From Hexactinellida sp. DTS-2022 (taxonomy: Eukaryota; Porifera; Hexactinellida), in the NCBI GenBank assembly GCA_028753945.1, contig JAPNXP010000007.1:4402001-4466000 (forward strand): 64,000 nt of DNA, written 5' to 3'. Shown here one piece after another: positions 33,356 through 47,100 of this stretch. Position 1 is the first letter of the stretch; each line of letters begins with the position of its first letter. A program made the position numbers and the translations under genes. The notes below the pieces were generated by a model, which was given only the letters and a program-made list of their open reading frames with translations, was not told where the DNA came from and searched no databases.

Positions 33356-36300
33356 ATGTTAGCGTCAGAACACAGAGTATGGATTCTCAGTGGATTAATA
33401 CTGATACTAACACGGGTTGGATATAATCAGATATCTTGTGAGATATTAGTGTGTTTCTATGTATGTACTGTGTAATTTACTGTTCCCTCTCCAAGGTACA
33501 GTGACTATAGACCCTGGATTCGCCTGTGTGGGAGACAGAATAACAGTTAACTGCACTCTGGCAGTACCAGGAGCTGGTGATATATTTTCCTCCCTCGATG
33601 CTAACTACATTGTCGGAACTGAAGATACTCCGCTTAGTCCTGCTACCGTTGATAGTAATATTGTGAGTGGAGGGGTCGATCTGTCCAAGCTAATGTCCGT
33701 TAGTGTACTCGGCAACAGCACGTTTGTAGAAGGTAGACTGATTCTACTCTCCTACTCGTCTGAGGACAATAACGTTAGACTAGGGTGTGGGAATGAATAT
33801 CGCATCAACGGAAACAGTGCTAACAGAGATGTACTGAGAGAGACTCTCAATGTTATGCAAGCTGGTAATTTACTTATAGCCAACAAGCTGTAGAATCGTA
33901 TTATTAGCTCCCCCTACCATTCAGCTCTCCCTACGGCTGTTGCTCTGTCCGTCTCGCTGACTTCTCTCACTCCCGCCACTTGTTCGGGAGTGGTTAGAGT
34001 GGCATGGACACCTGGCGCTACCGACAGGTCCATACTCTCCTATTCCCTGTCCCTCGACGGAGATACTCTGGGGACATTCAGCCCTTCTGTTACAAGCAAT
34101 GATAGCAGTCTTATCGTAGCAACGGATACGATGTATAGGTATTCTGTAACTGCTAGCAGCTGTGCTGGTACCTCTACTCCATCCAATGGGAGTATATCTA
34201 TTCAGAGTAAGTTGTTGTAGTTGTTGTTGTTGCTACCTCCCGAAACACGTTTGTGAAATGGTTTGACACCTCTAGCTCTGTAGTGAAGATGACATAACAA
34301 AAAATCTAAAATTACTGCTGTGCAGACACAGCAGTCAATTTCTTTTTCTTTTTGAGGCACTACCTCACCCAACCACCAAATTGTAGTGCCTCCAAAGGAG
34401 CATTCTGTCGGCACAGCTGTAATTTTAGATTTTTTGTTATTGGTGTTGAGTTGTATTCTCCAAATTTTTTATAGGCTATTCATTGGTTAACTCTCCTCCT
34501 TTGTATCTCTCATATGACCAGTCGGCTGGCATGCTAACTATTGATTGGGTAAGTTGTTGTTGTTGTTATTGTTAATCTTATATTATTATTACTTTATTAA
34601 CAGGGTTTGGTTCCAGGGAACGAGCCTCTCCTCCTTGTCTACTTGCTACAGCTTAACTATTCCCATTCTCAGTATGGGACTACTAACCAGTTTGCTAACT
34701 CATCTTACTTCTCCTTTATCTCTGACACCAGTATCTATTCCGTACCACTAACTCCCCATAGCTTCTCTACACCAGACGGAGTAGTGACTAACATCACAGC
34801 TTGCATCTCTATAGCTAGCCAGTGTGGCAATGCATTCAGTGGAGATATGCTATGTGGATTCTTTAACTCAGGTAGCTTTATAAAAGCAAAATTTTGTAAA
34901 AATTTTTTTTCCTAATAAAGCAAATTTTGTTTCGCTCAAAAACCTGTTTACACAAATTTCTAGCTGTTTGAATTTAATGATTCAGCTAAACAAGCTACGT
35001 ATATCAATCTTGTTCTGTTAGTAATTTTCTTGAATCATCGATGAGACATTAAATGAAGCAGAAAACTTTACTAAATTAGTCATTGGCAACACTAATTATT
35101 TAAGTTTATTTACAGAGAATCCTCCTACCACTACTCAGCCCACTACTCCTACCGTTATTGTGATAACGAGTACACCTGCTATAGTAACCACTGGTAAGGT
35201 CAATTCCTATTATTCAATTCGTATTATGAGTAGGTGGTAGTGAGGAGCTATATTAACTCTGTTATTGTTATTGTTTGTTTAGATGCTAGTAAACCTAGTC
35301 AACCTCCTCAAACTACTCAACCCACTGAAGCACTTCCTATTGGTGAGTTGTATTATATTTTATATCCAGTAACTCTACTCCTGTGACAGTATTCTTATAA
35401 TGTGATACAAGCAGGGTATTATACAGGACTCAAATTGAACGCTCCTAATTGCCCTAAGGTCACTATAGTAGGAATTATGTACGCCTAAAAGGTTAGTTTT
35501 GTATTACTCTTGGGGACTTTAGGCAGTTTTCGCGCCCCTAAACGAAAAATATCCCAATTTATACGCCTCTAGGCGTATGTGCGCGCTCCTGGATAAAACC
35601 CTGGGTATAAGGCCTTGTCACAATTTTAGATTTTGGGACAATGATTACATAAGTCACTCGTTTATTATCTCTATTTCACACTATTATTGTTATTATTATT
35701 ATTTGTAGGTATAATAGGACTGGCCGTAGGAGCAGCAACAGTAGTACTATTCATATTAATCATAATCCTTGTTGTTGTTATGCTGTGTATCTGTTGTGGT
35801 ATGAAATCCAAAGGTGAGTAGTTATCGTTTTATGCGTTTCAACTGTTACATTTATAATACAGTAGAACTCGTTTGGGAATAAGTACGTATTATCCGAGTT
35901 TACCCTACATAGAAATACATACTGCTTTATATATTAGTACCGGTTATAAGCACATCGTCGGGAACTGCACTTAATCTTCTTATAACCAACATGTTCTTAT
36001 AACCGGCATAAATTATACAGGGTATATGGCAACCGTTTTCCAACATAGTGTTCTTATATCCGATATGTTCTTATAACCGGTGTGCTTATATCCGACATCT
36101 ACTGTATATACAAACCCAGGTACGTTATAACCGAGTTATACTGTGATATAATCTCATAGATCATCCTTCCACTGTACAAAAGCAACCAATCTATGATGAG
36201 ATTAATGAGATGCCTCCTACTCATTACGACTATATAGATATTGACACTCTGGCTAACAAGAATAACAGTACACATAAACCTCCGTTAGTTAAACTGAAAC

Positions 36301-36392
36301 CTGGAGACACTCATACATACGCACACATGAATCCAGTTACCAGTGATGAAATGGTTCTACCTTCCCCTTATGAAAATCTAGCTCCTAGCTAG
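33356..36392 (+). CDS. R3: intact Ig-FN3-FN3 type I receptor with tyrosine-motif tail
   Basis: Nine exons: 33356-33437, 33496-33864, 33925-34206, 34475-34548, 34604-34871, 35116-35193, 35283-35342, 35709-35813, 36160-36392. They sum to 1551 bases, 516 residues, open throughout. Parts: signal peptide (SGLILILTRVGYNQ); Ig-like domain with Cys in ITVNCTLA and RLGCGN; FN3 domain (VVRVAWTPG ... YRYSVTASSC); second FN3-like domain split after LTIDW with ITACISIASQCG; Thr/Pro stalk; transmembrane helix (GIIGLAVGAATVVLFILIII); tail PIYDEIN, HYDYIDIDTL, TYAHM, SPYENL. YxxM is the known binding form for PI3-kinase p85 SH2 domains, YxN for GRB2, and S-x-Y-x-x-L matches the ITIM pattern; signalling is inferred. 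AATAAA at about 36493 may serve polyadenylation. Confidence 0.88.
34299..34436. repeat. Intronic hairpin I3 in R3
   Basis: Almost identical to I1 of R1 (one visible difference, TCGGC for TCTGC) and in the intron before the split FN3-like domain. Confidence 0.85.
35860..36143. mobile_element. Composite pogo-type MITE in the last R3 intron
   Basis: Left tip CAGTAGAACTCGTTTGGG, right end AACCGAGTTATACTG. A second inverted set (ACCGGTTATAAGCACATCG ... TTATATCCGACATCTACTG) lies inside, so one MITE probably inserted in another. R1 has a different pogo MITE in the corresponding intron. Confidence 0.6.
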
Positions 36393-36399
36393 TAATATG

Positions 36400-37060
36400 A
36401 TACTATATCAAATGTACATTCTAAATGCTTGTTTAATTCTGTATATAATTTGGTTTTTAAGAGATTGGACATTTGCTTTTATAAATATTTGCAATAAATT
36501 TATATTATTAAAACTCGATTGTTGTCTGTCTGTTTGTTTGTTTGTTTGTCCGGATTATATTAAAGTGATGCGGGAATAAAAACAGCATTATAATCATAAA
36601 CAAATAAAATAATTTAATTGATTGCTTTGTGATAATAAATTCGAGAAGTAACTTAAGAGTGTAAAAATAAAAAACTGATTCCCAGTTGTAAATTGTATAT
36701 ATACTCTGAGTATGTCACAGGTGTTCACATAAGTGGAACTATACTAGACTACAGAGAATAACACCTGCATACAAACATCTGCTATTCTGTCTGTGATACA
36801 GATAGCAACACCTGTAACAGTAGCACGAAAAGTATAAATACCGTCAAGTTGCGAGATGTAGAGCAGAATAAATGCTCTTATAAGATCCACTATCGCTCCA
36901 ATAACTTAGAAGCTAGCTTTCTAAATATAGCAATACTTTCTTCAATAAACAGTTCTCAGAATCCCATTATTTACCTGATAAACATATAAACAACACATTA
37001 GTATACTGTTATAATATTAAAGGAGTACAAACGAATACTTATAACAAACATATAATAAAT
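36400..37060. other. Spacer between R3 and the long-unit array
   Basis: Holds the R3 3' region and a short GTCTGTCTGTTTGTTTGTTT run (36522-36550). No exon is supported. Confidence 0.5.
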
Positions 37061-40000
37061 AAATAAAATCCAAAATTGCAGCCTGTGCCGACAGCATGTT
37101 CATTTGGTGGCACTATATTTTGGTGGTGGTCTATTGATAGTGCCTCCAATGGAACATGCTGTCGGCACAGGCTGCAATTTTGGATTTTTTTTCCACCAAG
37201 TCATCATCACCATAAAGGTGTTAAATTATTTCAGAAAGGTGTTTCAGAAGGCTACGACCCTTAGAGTGGTGGAAGTTTCCATTTTGCTCACTTCGTTTCA
37301 AAGATATTCAAGTTTCAGTAGAATATAATAAGTGATGAATCAGCATTTTTTATGTGCGTGTTGGGTGATCACCCAAAACCAACCGACCCATTTGAATTAT
37401 ATAATTCACAAAATTGTGAAAACACGTTTTTTTACGATGTCATCATCACCTCAAGGTGTCAAGATCCACTTGTATAGATGGTACGTGGCATAAGGACCAA
37501 TTGATAAATTGAAAGTTTGTTTCTATCTTATATCATTTCTGAGATTAATGATATTTAGATAATTAGTATAAATATTTAATTAATCTATTGATAATTTAAC
37601 ACCAATATTATGTACATCAAAATAAATTAAGTTCAATTATTTGCAATAATTATTAATTTAAATTGAATTTCACTATCATATTTGAATTCAGCGCACTCGA
37701 TAACCCCAATAATCTAATTGGAACCGTCTCTATAAGTTAAACACAGAGCGAATTAATTAGAATTAAATATGTCATGTATCCATTGTGCAAGAATATTCTA
37801 AGCAGAAATAAATATAATCACATAATCTGTCGTTGTTAAGGAATGTAGAATCTTAGTTTTCAATTGGAAAATAGAAGCCTACTCGATCTCACAAGTTGAA
37901 TCAATATAATAATAACGAGGTGAAACAATAGAATTAGATTTAACACTTTCAATTGAACTGATGTGTTAGTAAACAAAGGAAACTTGCAACTCATTTGTGA
38001 CACAAACTAAGTCCAATTTAAAATTCGTGCACTGTGAAAAGGTGTAGAATTTAATTCTCTATCGAATGCATATAATTTTAATATTCGGGCACTATTTATT
38101 GTTGGTGTTTGAGGATTAAACACTTATAAAAATGTGTCCAAAAATTTTTAATCAAAAATCGTGACCCCAGGTGCACATCTGTAACCCATGAGACACATAT
38201 CCTGAAAATTTGGGCTCTTAGTTAGTAAAACTCTGTTCAGTAGAGAGGCTACGGACTAATAATAATAATAAAAATCCAAAATTGCAGCCTGTGCCGACGC
38301 ATGTTCCTTTGGTGGCACTATATTTTGTTGGTTATTTATTGATAGTGCCTCCAAAGGAACATGCTGTCCGCACAGGCTGCAATTTTGGATTTTTTTTTCG
38401 TCATTTCATCATCACTATGAAGGTGTTAAATTATTTCAGAAAGGTGTTTCAAAAGGCTACGACCCTTAGTGAGTTGGAAGTTTCGTTTTTGCTCACTTCG
38501 TTTCAAAGATATTCTCGTTTCAGTAGAATATTATAAATGATGAGTCAGCATTTTTTATCTGCGTGTTGGGTATTCACCCAACTCCAACCAACCCATGCGA
38601 AATATTTAATTAACAAAATTGTAAAAACACATTTTTTTGACGATGTCATCATCACCTCAAGGTGTCAAGACCCATTTGTAGAGGTGTTACGTGGCATAAG
38701 GATCAATTGAGTAATTGGAAGTTTGTTTCTATCTTGTATCATCTCTGAGATTTATGATATTTAATTAATTAGTATAAATAATTATCAATATTATATATAA
38801 TTTAACACCAATTTCAATGTCAACTTACAATTATTAAGTTAAATTATTTTGCATAAATAATTAATTAATTAATTTGGTTATCCAATTTCATTCCGCACTC
38901 TCGATAACCCCTAATAAACAAATTGGAAGCATCTATATAGGTAATATACTGACTGAATTAATTATAATTAATTACGTCAGTATATTAACAGTGCAATAAT
39001 ATTCTCGCAGAAGTAAATATAATCACATAATCTGTCGTTGTTATGAAATATATAATCTTTTTTTTCAATAGGAAAATAGAAGCCTACTCAATCTCACAAG
39101 TTGAATCACTAGAATTATCGCAAGGTGAAACAATAGAATTAGATTTAACACTTTCAATTGAACTGAAGTGTTAGTAAACAAAGGAAACTAGCAACTCAAT
39201 TGTGGCACTAACGAAACCCAATTAAAAAATCCGTGCACTGTGAAAAGGTGTAGAATTTAATTCTCTATCCGTACATGTAAATTCTATCAAGCTCAATATT
39301 AATTATTTCATGTTATGAGCTATAATTAGTTTAAATAGGTGTTGAAATCATTTGATAAAAAATCGTAACCCCAGGTGCAAATTAGACGGTCCATACGCAC
39401 CTACATGCCAAGTTTCAGCCCATCAACTATAAAGCTCAGGCCAGGGCACCGTCTACGGAGAAAAAATAAAAATAAAAAATCCAAAATTGCAGCCTGTGCC
39501 GACGCATGTTCCTTTGGTGGCACTATATTTTGGTGGTGGTTTATTGATAGTGCCTCCAAAGGAACATGCTGTCGGCACAAGCTGCAATTTTGGATTTTTT
39601 TTCGCCTAGTCATCATCACTATGAAGGTGTTAAATTATTTCAGAAAGGTGTTTCAAAAGGCAACGACTCTTAATGAGTTGGAAGTTTCGTTTTAGCTCAC
39701 TTCAATCAAAGATATTCAAGTTTTAGTAGAATATAACAACTGATGACTCAGCATTTTTTAAGAGCGTGTTGGGTCATCACCCAACATGAACTAACCCATT
39801 TTTAATATCGAATTAACAAAATTGTAAAAACACATTTTTTTAACGATGTCATCATCACCTCAAGGTGTCAAGACCCACTTGTATAGGTGGCACGTGCCAT
39901 AAGGACTAATTGATAAATTGAAAGTTTGTTTCTATCTTCTATGATCTCTGAGATTTATGATATTTAATTAATTAGTATATATAATTATTAATATTATTTA

Positions 40001-42356
40001 TAATTTAACACCAATTTCAAAGTCAACTTATATTTATTAAGTTTAATTATTTTGTCATAAATAATAAATAAATTAATTTGTCCATCAAATTTCAATTCCG
40101 CACACTCGATAACCCCTAATAAACAAATTGGAAGCATCTATATAAGTCATATACTGACTGAATTAATTATAATTAATTACGTCAGTATATTAACAGTGCA
40201 ATAATATTAACGCAGAAGTAAATATAATCACATAATCTGTCGTTGTTGTGGTAAGTAAAATCTTAACGGTTCTATAATAAACCATCTTTAGTTTAATGCC
40301 ATTCATTCATTACTTATTGATAATAAATTAAATTATTAGTTATTTATTTTAGCAATGTTATCCACGGTGATTTGAGTTTAGTCAACAAATTCCTTATATC
40401 ATTATATTTTATTTAATCCATTGTATAGTAATACTACAATTAAATAGAAGCCAGCTGGAATTTATAAGTTGAATCAATATATTTATCTCAAGTTGAAACA
40501 ATAGAGTAAGATTTAACAAGTTAAATCAATATAATTATTACAAGTTGAAACAATAGAATTAGATTTAACACTTTTACTGAAATTGAAGTGTGAGTAAACA
40601 AAGAAATTCCAAACCCCATTTATGGCAGAAATTAAACATATTTTTGAAAATATTCCTCTCCCATCAGACGCAGAATTTTATGGTGAATCCAAATGTGAAA
40701 TAAAATTTGGGGGTTTAGTAAAACATATTTTGAGTTATGGACCAGACAAATTTTGAAAGGTGTTAAAGATGTGTCAAAAATTCGTTAATCAAAAATCGTA
40801 ACCCCAGGTGCAAATTAGACGGTCCATACGCACCTACATGCCAAGTTTCAGCCCATCAACTATAAAGCTCAGGCCAGGGCACCGTCTACGGAGAAAAAAT
40901 AAAAATAATAATAAAAATCCAAAATTGCAGCTGTGCCGACGCATGTTCCTTTGGTGGCACTATATTTTGGTGGTTGTTTATTGATAGTGCCTCCAAAGGA
41001 ACATGCTGTCGGCACAGCTGCAATTTTGGATTTTTTTTTCGCCTAGTCATCATCACTATGAAGGTGTTAAAATATTTCAGAAAGGTGTTTCAGTATGCAA
41101 CGACCCTTAGAGTGGTGGAAGTTTCCATTTAGCTCACTTCATTTGAGAGATATTCAAGTTTCAGTAGAATATAATCTGTGATGACTCAGCATTTTTAAAG
41201 TGCGTGTTGGGTATTCACCCAACTCCAACCAACCCATGCGAATTATTTAATTCACAAAATTGTGAAAATACATTTTTTTGACGATGTCATCATCACCTCA
41301 AGGTGTCAAGACCCACTTGTATAGGTGGTACCTGGCATAAGGACCAATTGATAAATTGAAAGTTTGTTTCTATCTTGTATCATCTCTGAGATTAATGAAA
41401 TTTACCTAATTAGTATATATATTTAATTAATAAATTAATAATTTAACACCATTATTATGTACAGCAAAATAAATAAAGTTTAATTATTTGCACTTATTAT
41501 TAATTTAAATCGAATTTCACTATCATATATGAATTCAGCGCACTCGATAACCCCAATAATCCAATTGGAAAATTCTATAAGTTAAATACAAAAGGAATTA
41601 ATTATAATAAATTACGTCAGTACATTAATTGTGCAAAAAGAATATTCTCGCCGAAATAAATATAATCACTTAATCTGTCGTTGTTGTGGAATGTAAAATC
41701 TTAACGGTTCTATCATAAACCATCTTTAGTTTAATGCCATTCATTCATTACTTATTGATAATAAATTAATTTATTAGTTATTTATTTTAGCAATGTTATC
41801 CACGGTGAGTTGAGTAAAGTCAACAAATTCCTTATATAAATTAATTTAATTTAATCCATTGTATAGTAATGCTACAATTAAATAGAAGCCAGCTGGAATT
41901 TATAAGTTGAATCAATTTAATTATCGCAAGTTGAATCACTAGAGTAGGATTTAACAAGTTAAATCAATATAATTATTACAAGTTGAAACAATGGAATTAG
42001 ATTTAACACTTTTACTGAAATTGAAGTGTGAGTAAACAAAGAAATTTCAACCCCCATTTATGGCAGAAATTAAACCATTTATTGAAAATTTTCTTCACCC
42101 ATCAGACGCAGAATTTTATGGTGAATCCAAATATGAAATAAAATTTGGGGGTTTAGTAAAAGAATTTTTGAGTTATGGACCAGACAAAATTTGAAAGGTG
42201 TTAAAGATGTGTCAAAAATATCTTAATCAGAAATCGTTACCCCAGGTGCAAATTAGACGGTCCCATCGCACCTACATGCAAAGTTTAAGCCCATCAACTA
42301 TAAAGCTGTGGCCAGGGCACCGTCTACGGAGAAAAAAAAAATAATAATAAAAATAA

Positions 42357-42530
42357 TAAAGGCAGTGATTCTAATACTGGGCCACTATACTATAGTATAG
42401 TCGGCACAGTAAAAATAAAGGCAGTGATTCCAATACTGGGCCACTATACTATAGTATAGTCGGCACAGTAATAATAAAGGCAGTGATTCCAATACTGGGC
42501 CACTATACTATAGTATAGTCGGCACAGTAA
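42357..42530 (+). repeat. Minisatellite of 57-bp palindromic units, 3 copies
   Basis: Unit: AAAGGCAGTGATTC(C/T)AATACT, GGGCCACTATACTATAGTAT, AGTCGGCACAGTA. The core ACTATACTATAGTATAGT is an 18-bp palindrome. It lies exactly between CTACGGAGAAA and the hairpin of one long unit. Confidence 0.92.
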
Positions 42531-43664
42531 AAATCCAAAATTGCAGCCTGTGCCGACGCATGTTCCTTTGGTGGCACTATATTTTGTGGGTTGTTTATTG
42601 ATAGTGCCTCCAAAGGAACATGCTGGCACAGGCTGCAATTTTGGATTTTTTTTCGCCATGTCATCATCACTATGAAGGTGTTAAATTATTTCAGAAAGGT
42701 GTTTGAAAAGGCAACGATCCTTAGTGAGTTGGAAGTTTCGTTTTAGCTCACTTCATTTGAGAGATATTCAAGTTTCAGTAGGATATAATATGTGCTGAGT
42801 CAGCATTTTTTAGGTGCGTGTTGGGTATTCACCCAACTCCAACCAACCCATGCGGATTATTTAATTCACAAAATTGTAAAAATACATTTTTTTACGATGT
42901 CATCATCACCTCAAGGTGTCAAGATCCACTTGTATAGGTGGTATGTGGCATAAGGACCAATTGATAAATTGAAAGTTTGTTTCTATCTTATATCATTTCT
43001 GAGATTAATGATATTTAGATAATTAGTATAAATATTTAATTAATCTATTGATAATTTAACACCAATATTATGTACATCAAAATAAATTAAGTTCAATTAT
43101 TTGCAATAATTATTAATTTAAATTGAATTTCACTATCATATTTGATTTCAGCGCACTCGATAACCCCAATAATCCAATTGGAACTGTCTCTATAAGTTAA
43201 ATAAAAACTGAATTAATCATAATTAAATATGTCAGTGTATCCATTGTGCAAGAATATTCTCGGATAAGTAAATATAATCACATAATCTGTCGTTGTTATG
43301 AAATATATAATCTTAGTTTTCAATTGGAAAATAGAAGCCTACTCGATCTCACAGGTTGAATCAATATAATAATCACAAGTTGAAACAATAGAATTAGATT
43401 TAACACTTTTACTGAAATTGAAGTGTGAATAAACAAAGAAATTTCAACCGCTTTTTATGGCATGAATAAAACCGTTTATTAAAAATTTTCTTCTCCCATC
43501 AAACACAGAATCTTATGATGAATCCAATAGTAAAATAAAAATAGGGAGTTTAGTATAACATTTTTTTAGTTATGGATCAGAAAAATTTTTAAAGGTGTTA
43601 AAAATTTGTCAAAAATTTGTTAATCAATAATCGTAACCCCAGGTGCACATCTGTAACCCATGAG

Positions 43665-44191
43665 CAGTGTTCCCTTTAAGGCACTCAAAAATTTCCGTAC
43701 GGAAATTTGCTTGCTTTTGCCAAAGGAAAATACGGAAATTTTACGGATTTCGGACCCTTAAAACGGAAAATTTCATTTATAGGATTATAAGGATTATTAT
43801 ATTGTTAAGATTCTTATTGATGTATGCAAAAATAGTGTGGCGAAGAGTCTAGTCATTTTCACTTCAGAATTCCTCTACCAGAAAGCCACTCTTTTGTACC
43901 ACTTCGTAATCGTAATCTTCCTCATCGCTTTCCTCAGAATCCGGTTCGAAATCAGAGTCTGCGAAGTAGTCTTCTTTAGTTTCGGGATGTACAGGTTGTC
44001 CAGCGCTGTCTCGCTTCACTGAAGGGAAGTCAACGTGGTAGTTCTAGTCACGCCTCTTGTCCTTTTGCCCGAGTACGGTAGAAAATGAAATCTGAGAACG
44101 GAATTTTTTCCCCACAGGAAGAGTCGTCACGGAAATTATATTAACTTCACGGATCCAAAGGATCCGTTACGGATTCTTAGAGGGAACACTG
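43665..44191. mobile_element. hAT-like element inside the long-unit array
   Basis: Tips CAGTGTTCCCTTTAAGGC and CTTAGAGGGAACACTG with a perfect 8-bp duplication CCCATGAG (43657-43664, 44192-44199). On the minus strand (about 44037 down to 43864) an acidic frame reads YFADSDFEPDSEESDEEDYD and ends at a stop, apparently a surviving C-terminal exon of a parent gene. Confidence 0.9.
43864..44037 (-). pseudogene. Acidic C-terminal coding remnant within the hAT element
   Basis: About 50 codons open to the left tip of this strand, rich in Asp and Glu and ending VVQKSGFLVEEF before a TGA. CCCTTCAG just before it could be a splice acceptor. I do not recognise the protein; it may be the end of the element's lost transposase or a captured host exon. 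Confidence 0.4.
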
Positions 44192-47100
44192 CCCATGAGA
44201 CACCCATCCTAAAAATTTGGGCTCTTAGTTAATTAAACTCTGTTCTGTGGAGTGGCTACGGATTTTAAAAAAAAATCCAAAATTGCAGCCTGTGCCGACG
44301 CATGTTCCTTTGGTGGTACTATATTTTGATTGTGATTTATTGATAGTGCCTCCAAAGGAACATGCTATCGGCACAGTCTGCAATTTTGGATTTTTTTTCG
44401 CCCAGTCATCAACGCCTCAAGGTGTCAAAAACCATTTGTTAATTGGTCCGAGTCACAAGGAATGGTAGATAAATTTGAAGTTTGTTTCTATCGTAAACCA
44501 TCTATAGTTTACTGCCATTCATTCATTATACTATATCGATAATAAATTATATTATTAGTTATTTATTTTAGCAATGTTATCCACGGTTAAGTTTAATTAA
44601 GTCAACAAATTCCTTATATTATAATATTTTATTTAATCCATTGTATAGTAATACTACAATTAAATAGAAGCCAGCTGGAATTTATAAGTTAAATCAATAT
44701 AATTATCGCAAGTTGAATCACTAGAGTAGGATTTAACAAGTTAAATCAATATAATTATTACAAGTTGAAACAATGGAATTAGATTTCACAGTTTTACTGA
44801 AATTGAAGTGTGAGTAAACAAAGAAATTTCAACCCCCATTTATGGCAGAAATTGACCCCTTTATTGAAATATTTTTTTCCCATCAGACGCAGAATTTTAT
44901 GGCGAATCCAAATGTGAAATAAAATTTGCGGGTTTAGTAAAACAATTTTTGAGTTATGGACCAGACAAAATTTGAAAGGTGTTAAAGATGTGTCAAAAAT
45001 TTGTTAATAAAAAATCGTAACCCCAGGTGCAAATTAGACGGTCCTATCGCACCTACATGCCAAGTTTTAGCCCATCAACTCCAAAGCTCTGGCCAGGGCA
45101 CCGTCTACGGAGAAAAAAAAAAAAAATCCAAAATTGCAGTCTGTGCCGACAGCATGTTCCTTTGGTGGCACTATATTTTGTTGGTGGTTTATTGATAGTG
45201 CCTCCAATGGAACATGCTGTCGGCACAGACTGCAATTTTGGATTTTTTTTCGCAAAGTCATCATCACTATAAAGGTGTTAAATTATTTTTTAAAGGTGTT
45301 TCAGAAGGCCACGACCCTTAGAGTGGTGGAAGTTTCCATTTTGCTCACTTCGTTCCAAATATATTCAAGTTTCAGTAGAATATAATAAGTGATGAGTCAA
45401 CATTTTTTATGTGCATGTTAGGTGATCACCCAACTCCAACCAACCCATGCGAATTATTTAATTCACAAAATTGTAAAAATACATTTTTTTGACGATGTCA
45501 TCATCAACTCAAGGTGTCAAGATTTACTTGTATAGGTGGTACGTGCCATAAGGACCAATTGATAAATTTAAAGTTTGTTTCTATCTTATATCATTTCTGA
45601 GATTAATGAAATTTAGATAATTAGTATAAATATTTAATTAATCTATTTATAATTTAACACCAATATTATGTACATCAAAATAAATTAAGTTCAATTATTT
45701 GCAATAATTATTAATCTAAATTGAATTTCACTATCATATTTGAATTCAGCGCACTCGATAACCCCAATAATCTATTTGGAACCATCTCTATACGTTAAAC
45801 ACAGAGCGAATTAATTAGAATTAAATATGTCATGTATCCATTGTTCAAGAATATTCTAAGCAGAAATAAATATAATCACATAATCTGTCGTTGTTATGGA
45901 ATGTAGAATCTTAGTTTTCAATTGGAAAATAGAAGCCTACTAGATCTCACAAGTTGAATCAATATTATAATAACGAGTTGAAACAATAGAATTAGATTTA
46001 ACACTTTCAATTGAACTGAAGTGTTAGTAAACAAAGGAAACTTGCAACTCAATTGTGGCACAAACTAAGTACAATTTGAAAATTCGTGCACTGTGAAAAG
46101 GTGTAGAATTTAATTCTCTATCGAATGCATATAAATTTAATTTTCGGGTACTATTTATTGTTCCTGTTTCAATATTAAACAGGTGCAAAAATGTGTCCAA
46201 AAAAATGTAATAAAAAATCGTGACCCCAGGTGCACACCTGTAACCCATGAGACACCCATCCAAAAAATTAGGGCTCTTAGTTAATAAAACTCTGTTCTGT
46301 GGAGTGGCTACGGATAAATAATAATAATAATAATAAAAATCCCAAATTGCAGTCTGTGCCGACGCATGTTCCTTTGGTGGCAGTATATTTTTTGGTTGTT
46401 TATTGATAGTGCCTCCAAAGGAACATGCTGTCGGCACAGGCTGCAATTTGGGATTTTTTTCCGCCAAGTCATCATCACTATGAAGTTGTTAAATTATTTC
46501 AGAAAGGTGTTCCAGAAGGCAACGACCCTTAATGAGTTGGAAGTTTCCATTTAGCTCACTTCATTTGAGAGATATTCAAGTTTCAGTAGAATATAATCTG
46601 TGATGATTCAGCATTTTTTAAGTGCGTGTTGGATATTCACCCAACTCCAAGCAACCCATGCAAATTATTTAATTTACAAAATTGTAAAATACATTTTTTT
46701 GAAGATGTCATCATCACCTCAAGGTGTCAAGATCCGCTTGTATAGGTGGTACGTGGCATAAGGATCAATTGATAAATTGGAAGTTTGTTTCTATCTGATA
46801 TAATTTCTGAGATTAATGAAATTTAGCTAATTAGTTTAAATATTTAATTAATTTATTAATAATTTAACACCAATATTATGTACATCAAAATAAATTAAGT
46901 TCAATTATTTGAAATAATTATTAATCTAAATTGAATTTAATTATCATATTTGAATTCAGCGCACTCGATAACCCCACTAATCTATTTGGAACCATCTCTA
47001 TGAGCGAATTAATTAGAATAAAATTCGTCATGTATCCATTGTGCAAGAATGTTCTAAGCAGAAATAGATATAATCACATAATCTGTCGTTGTTATGGAAT

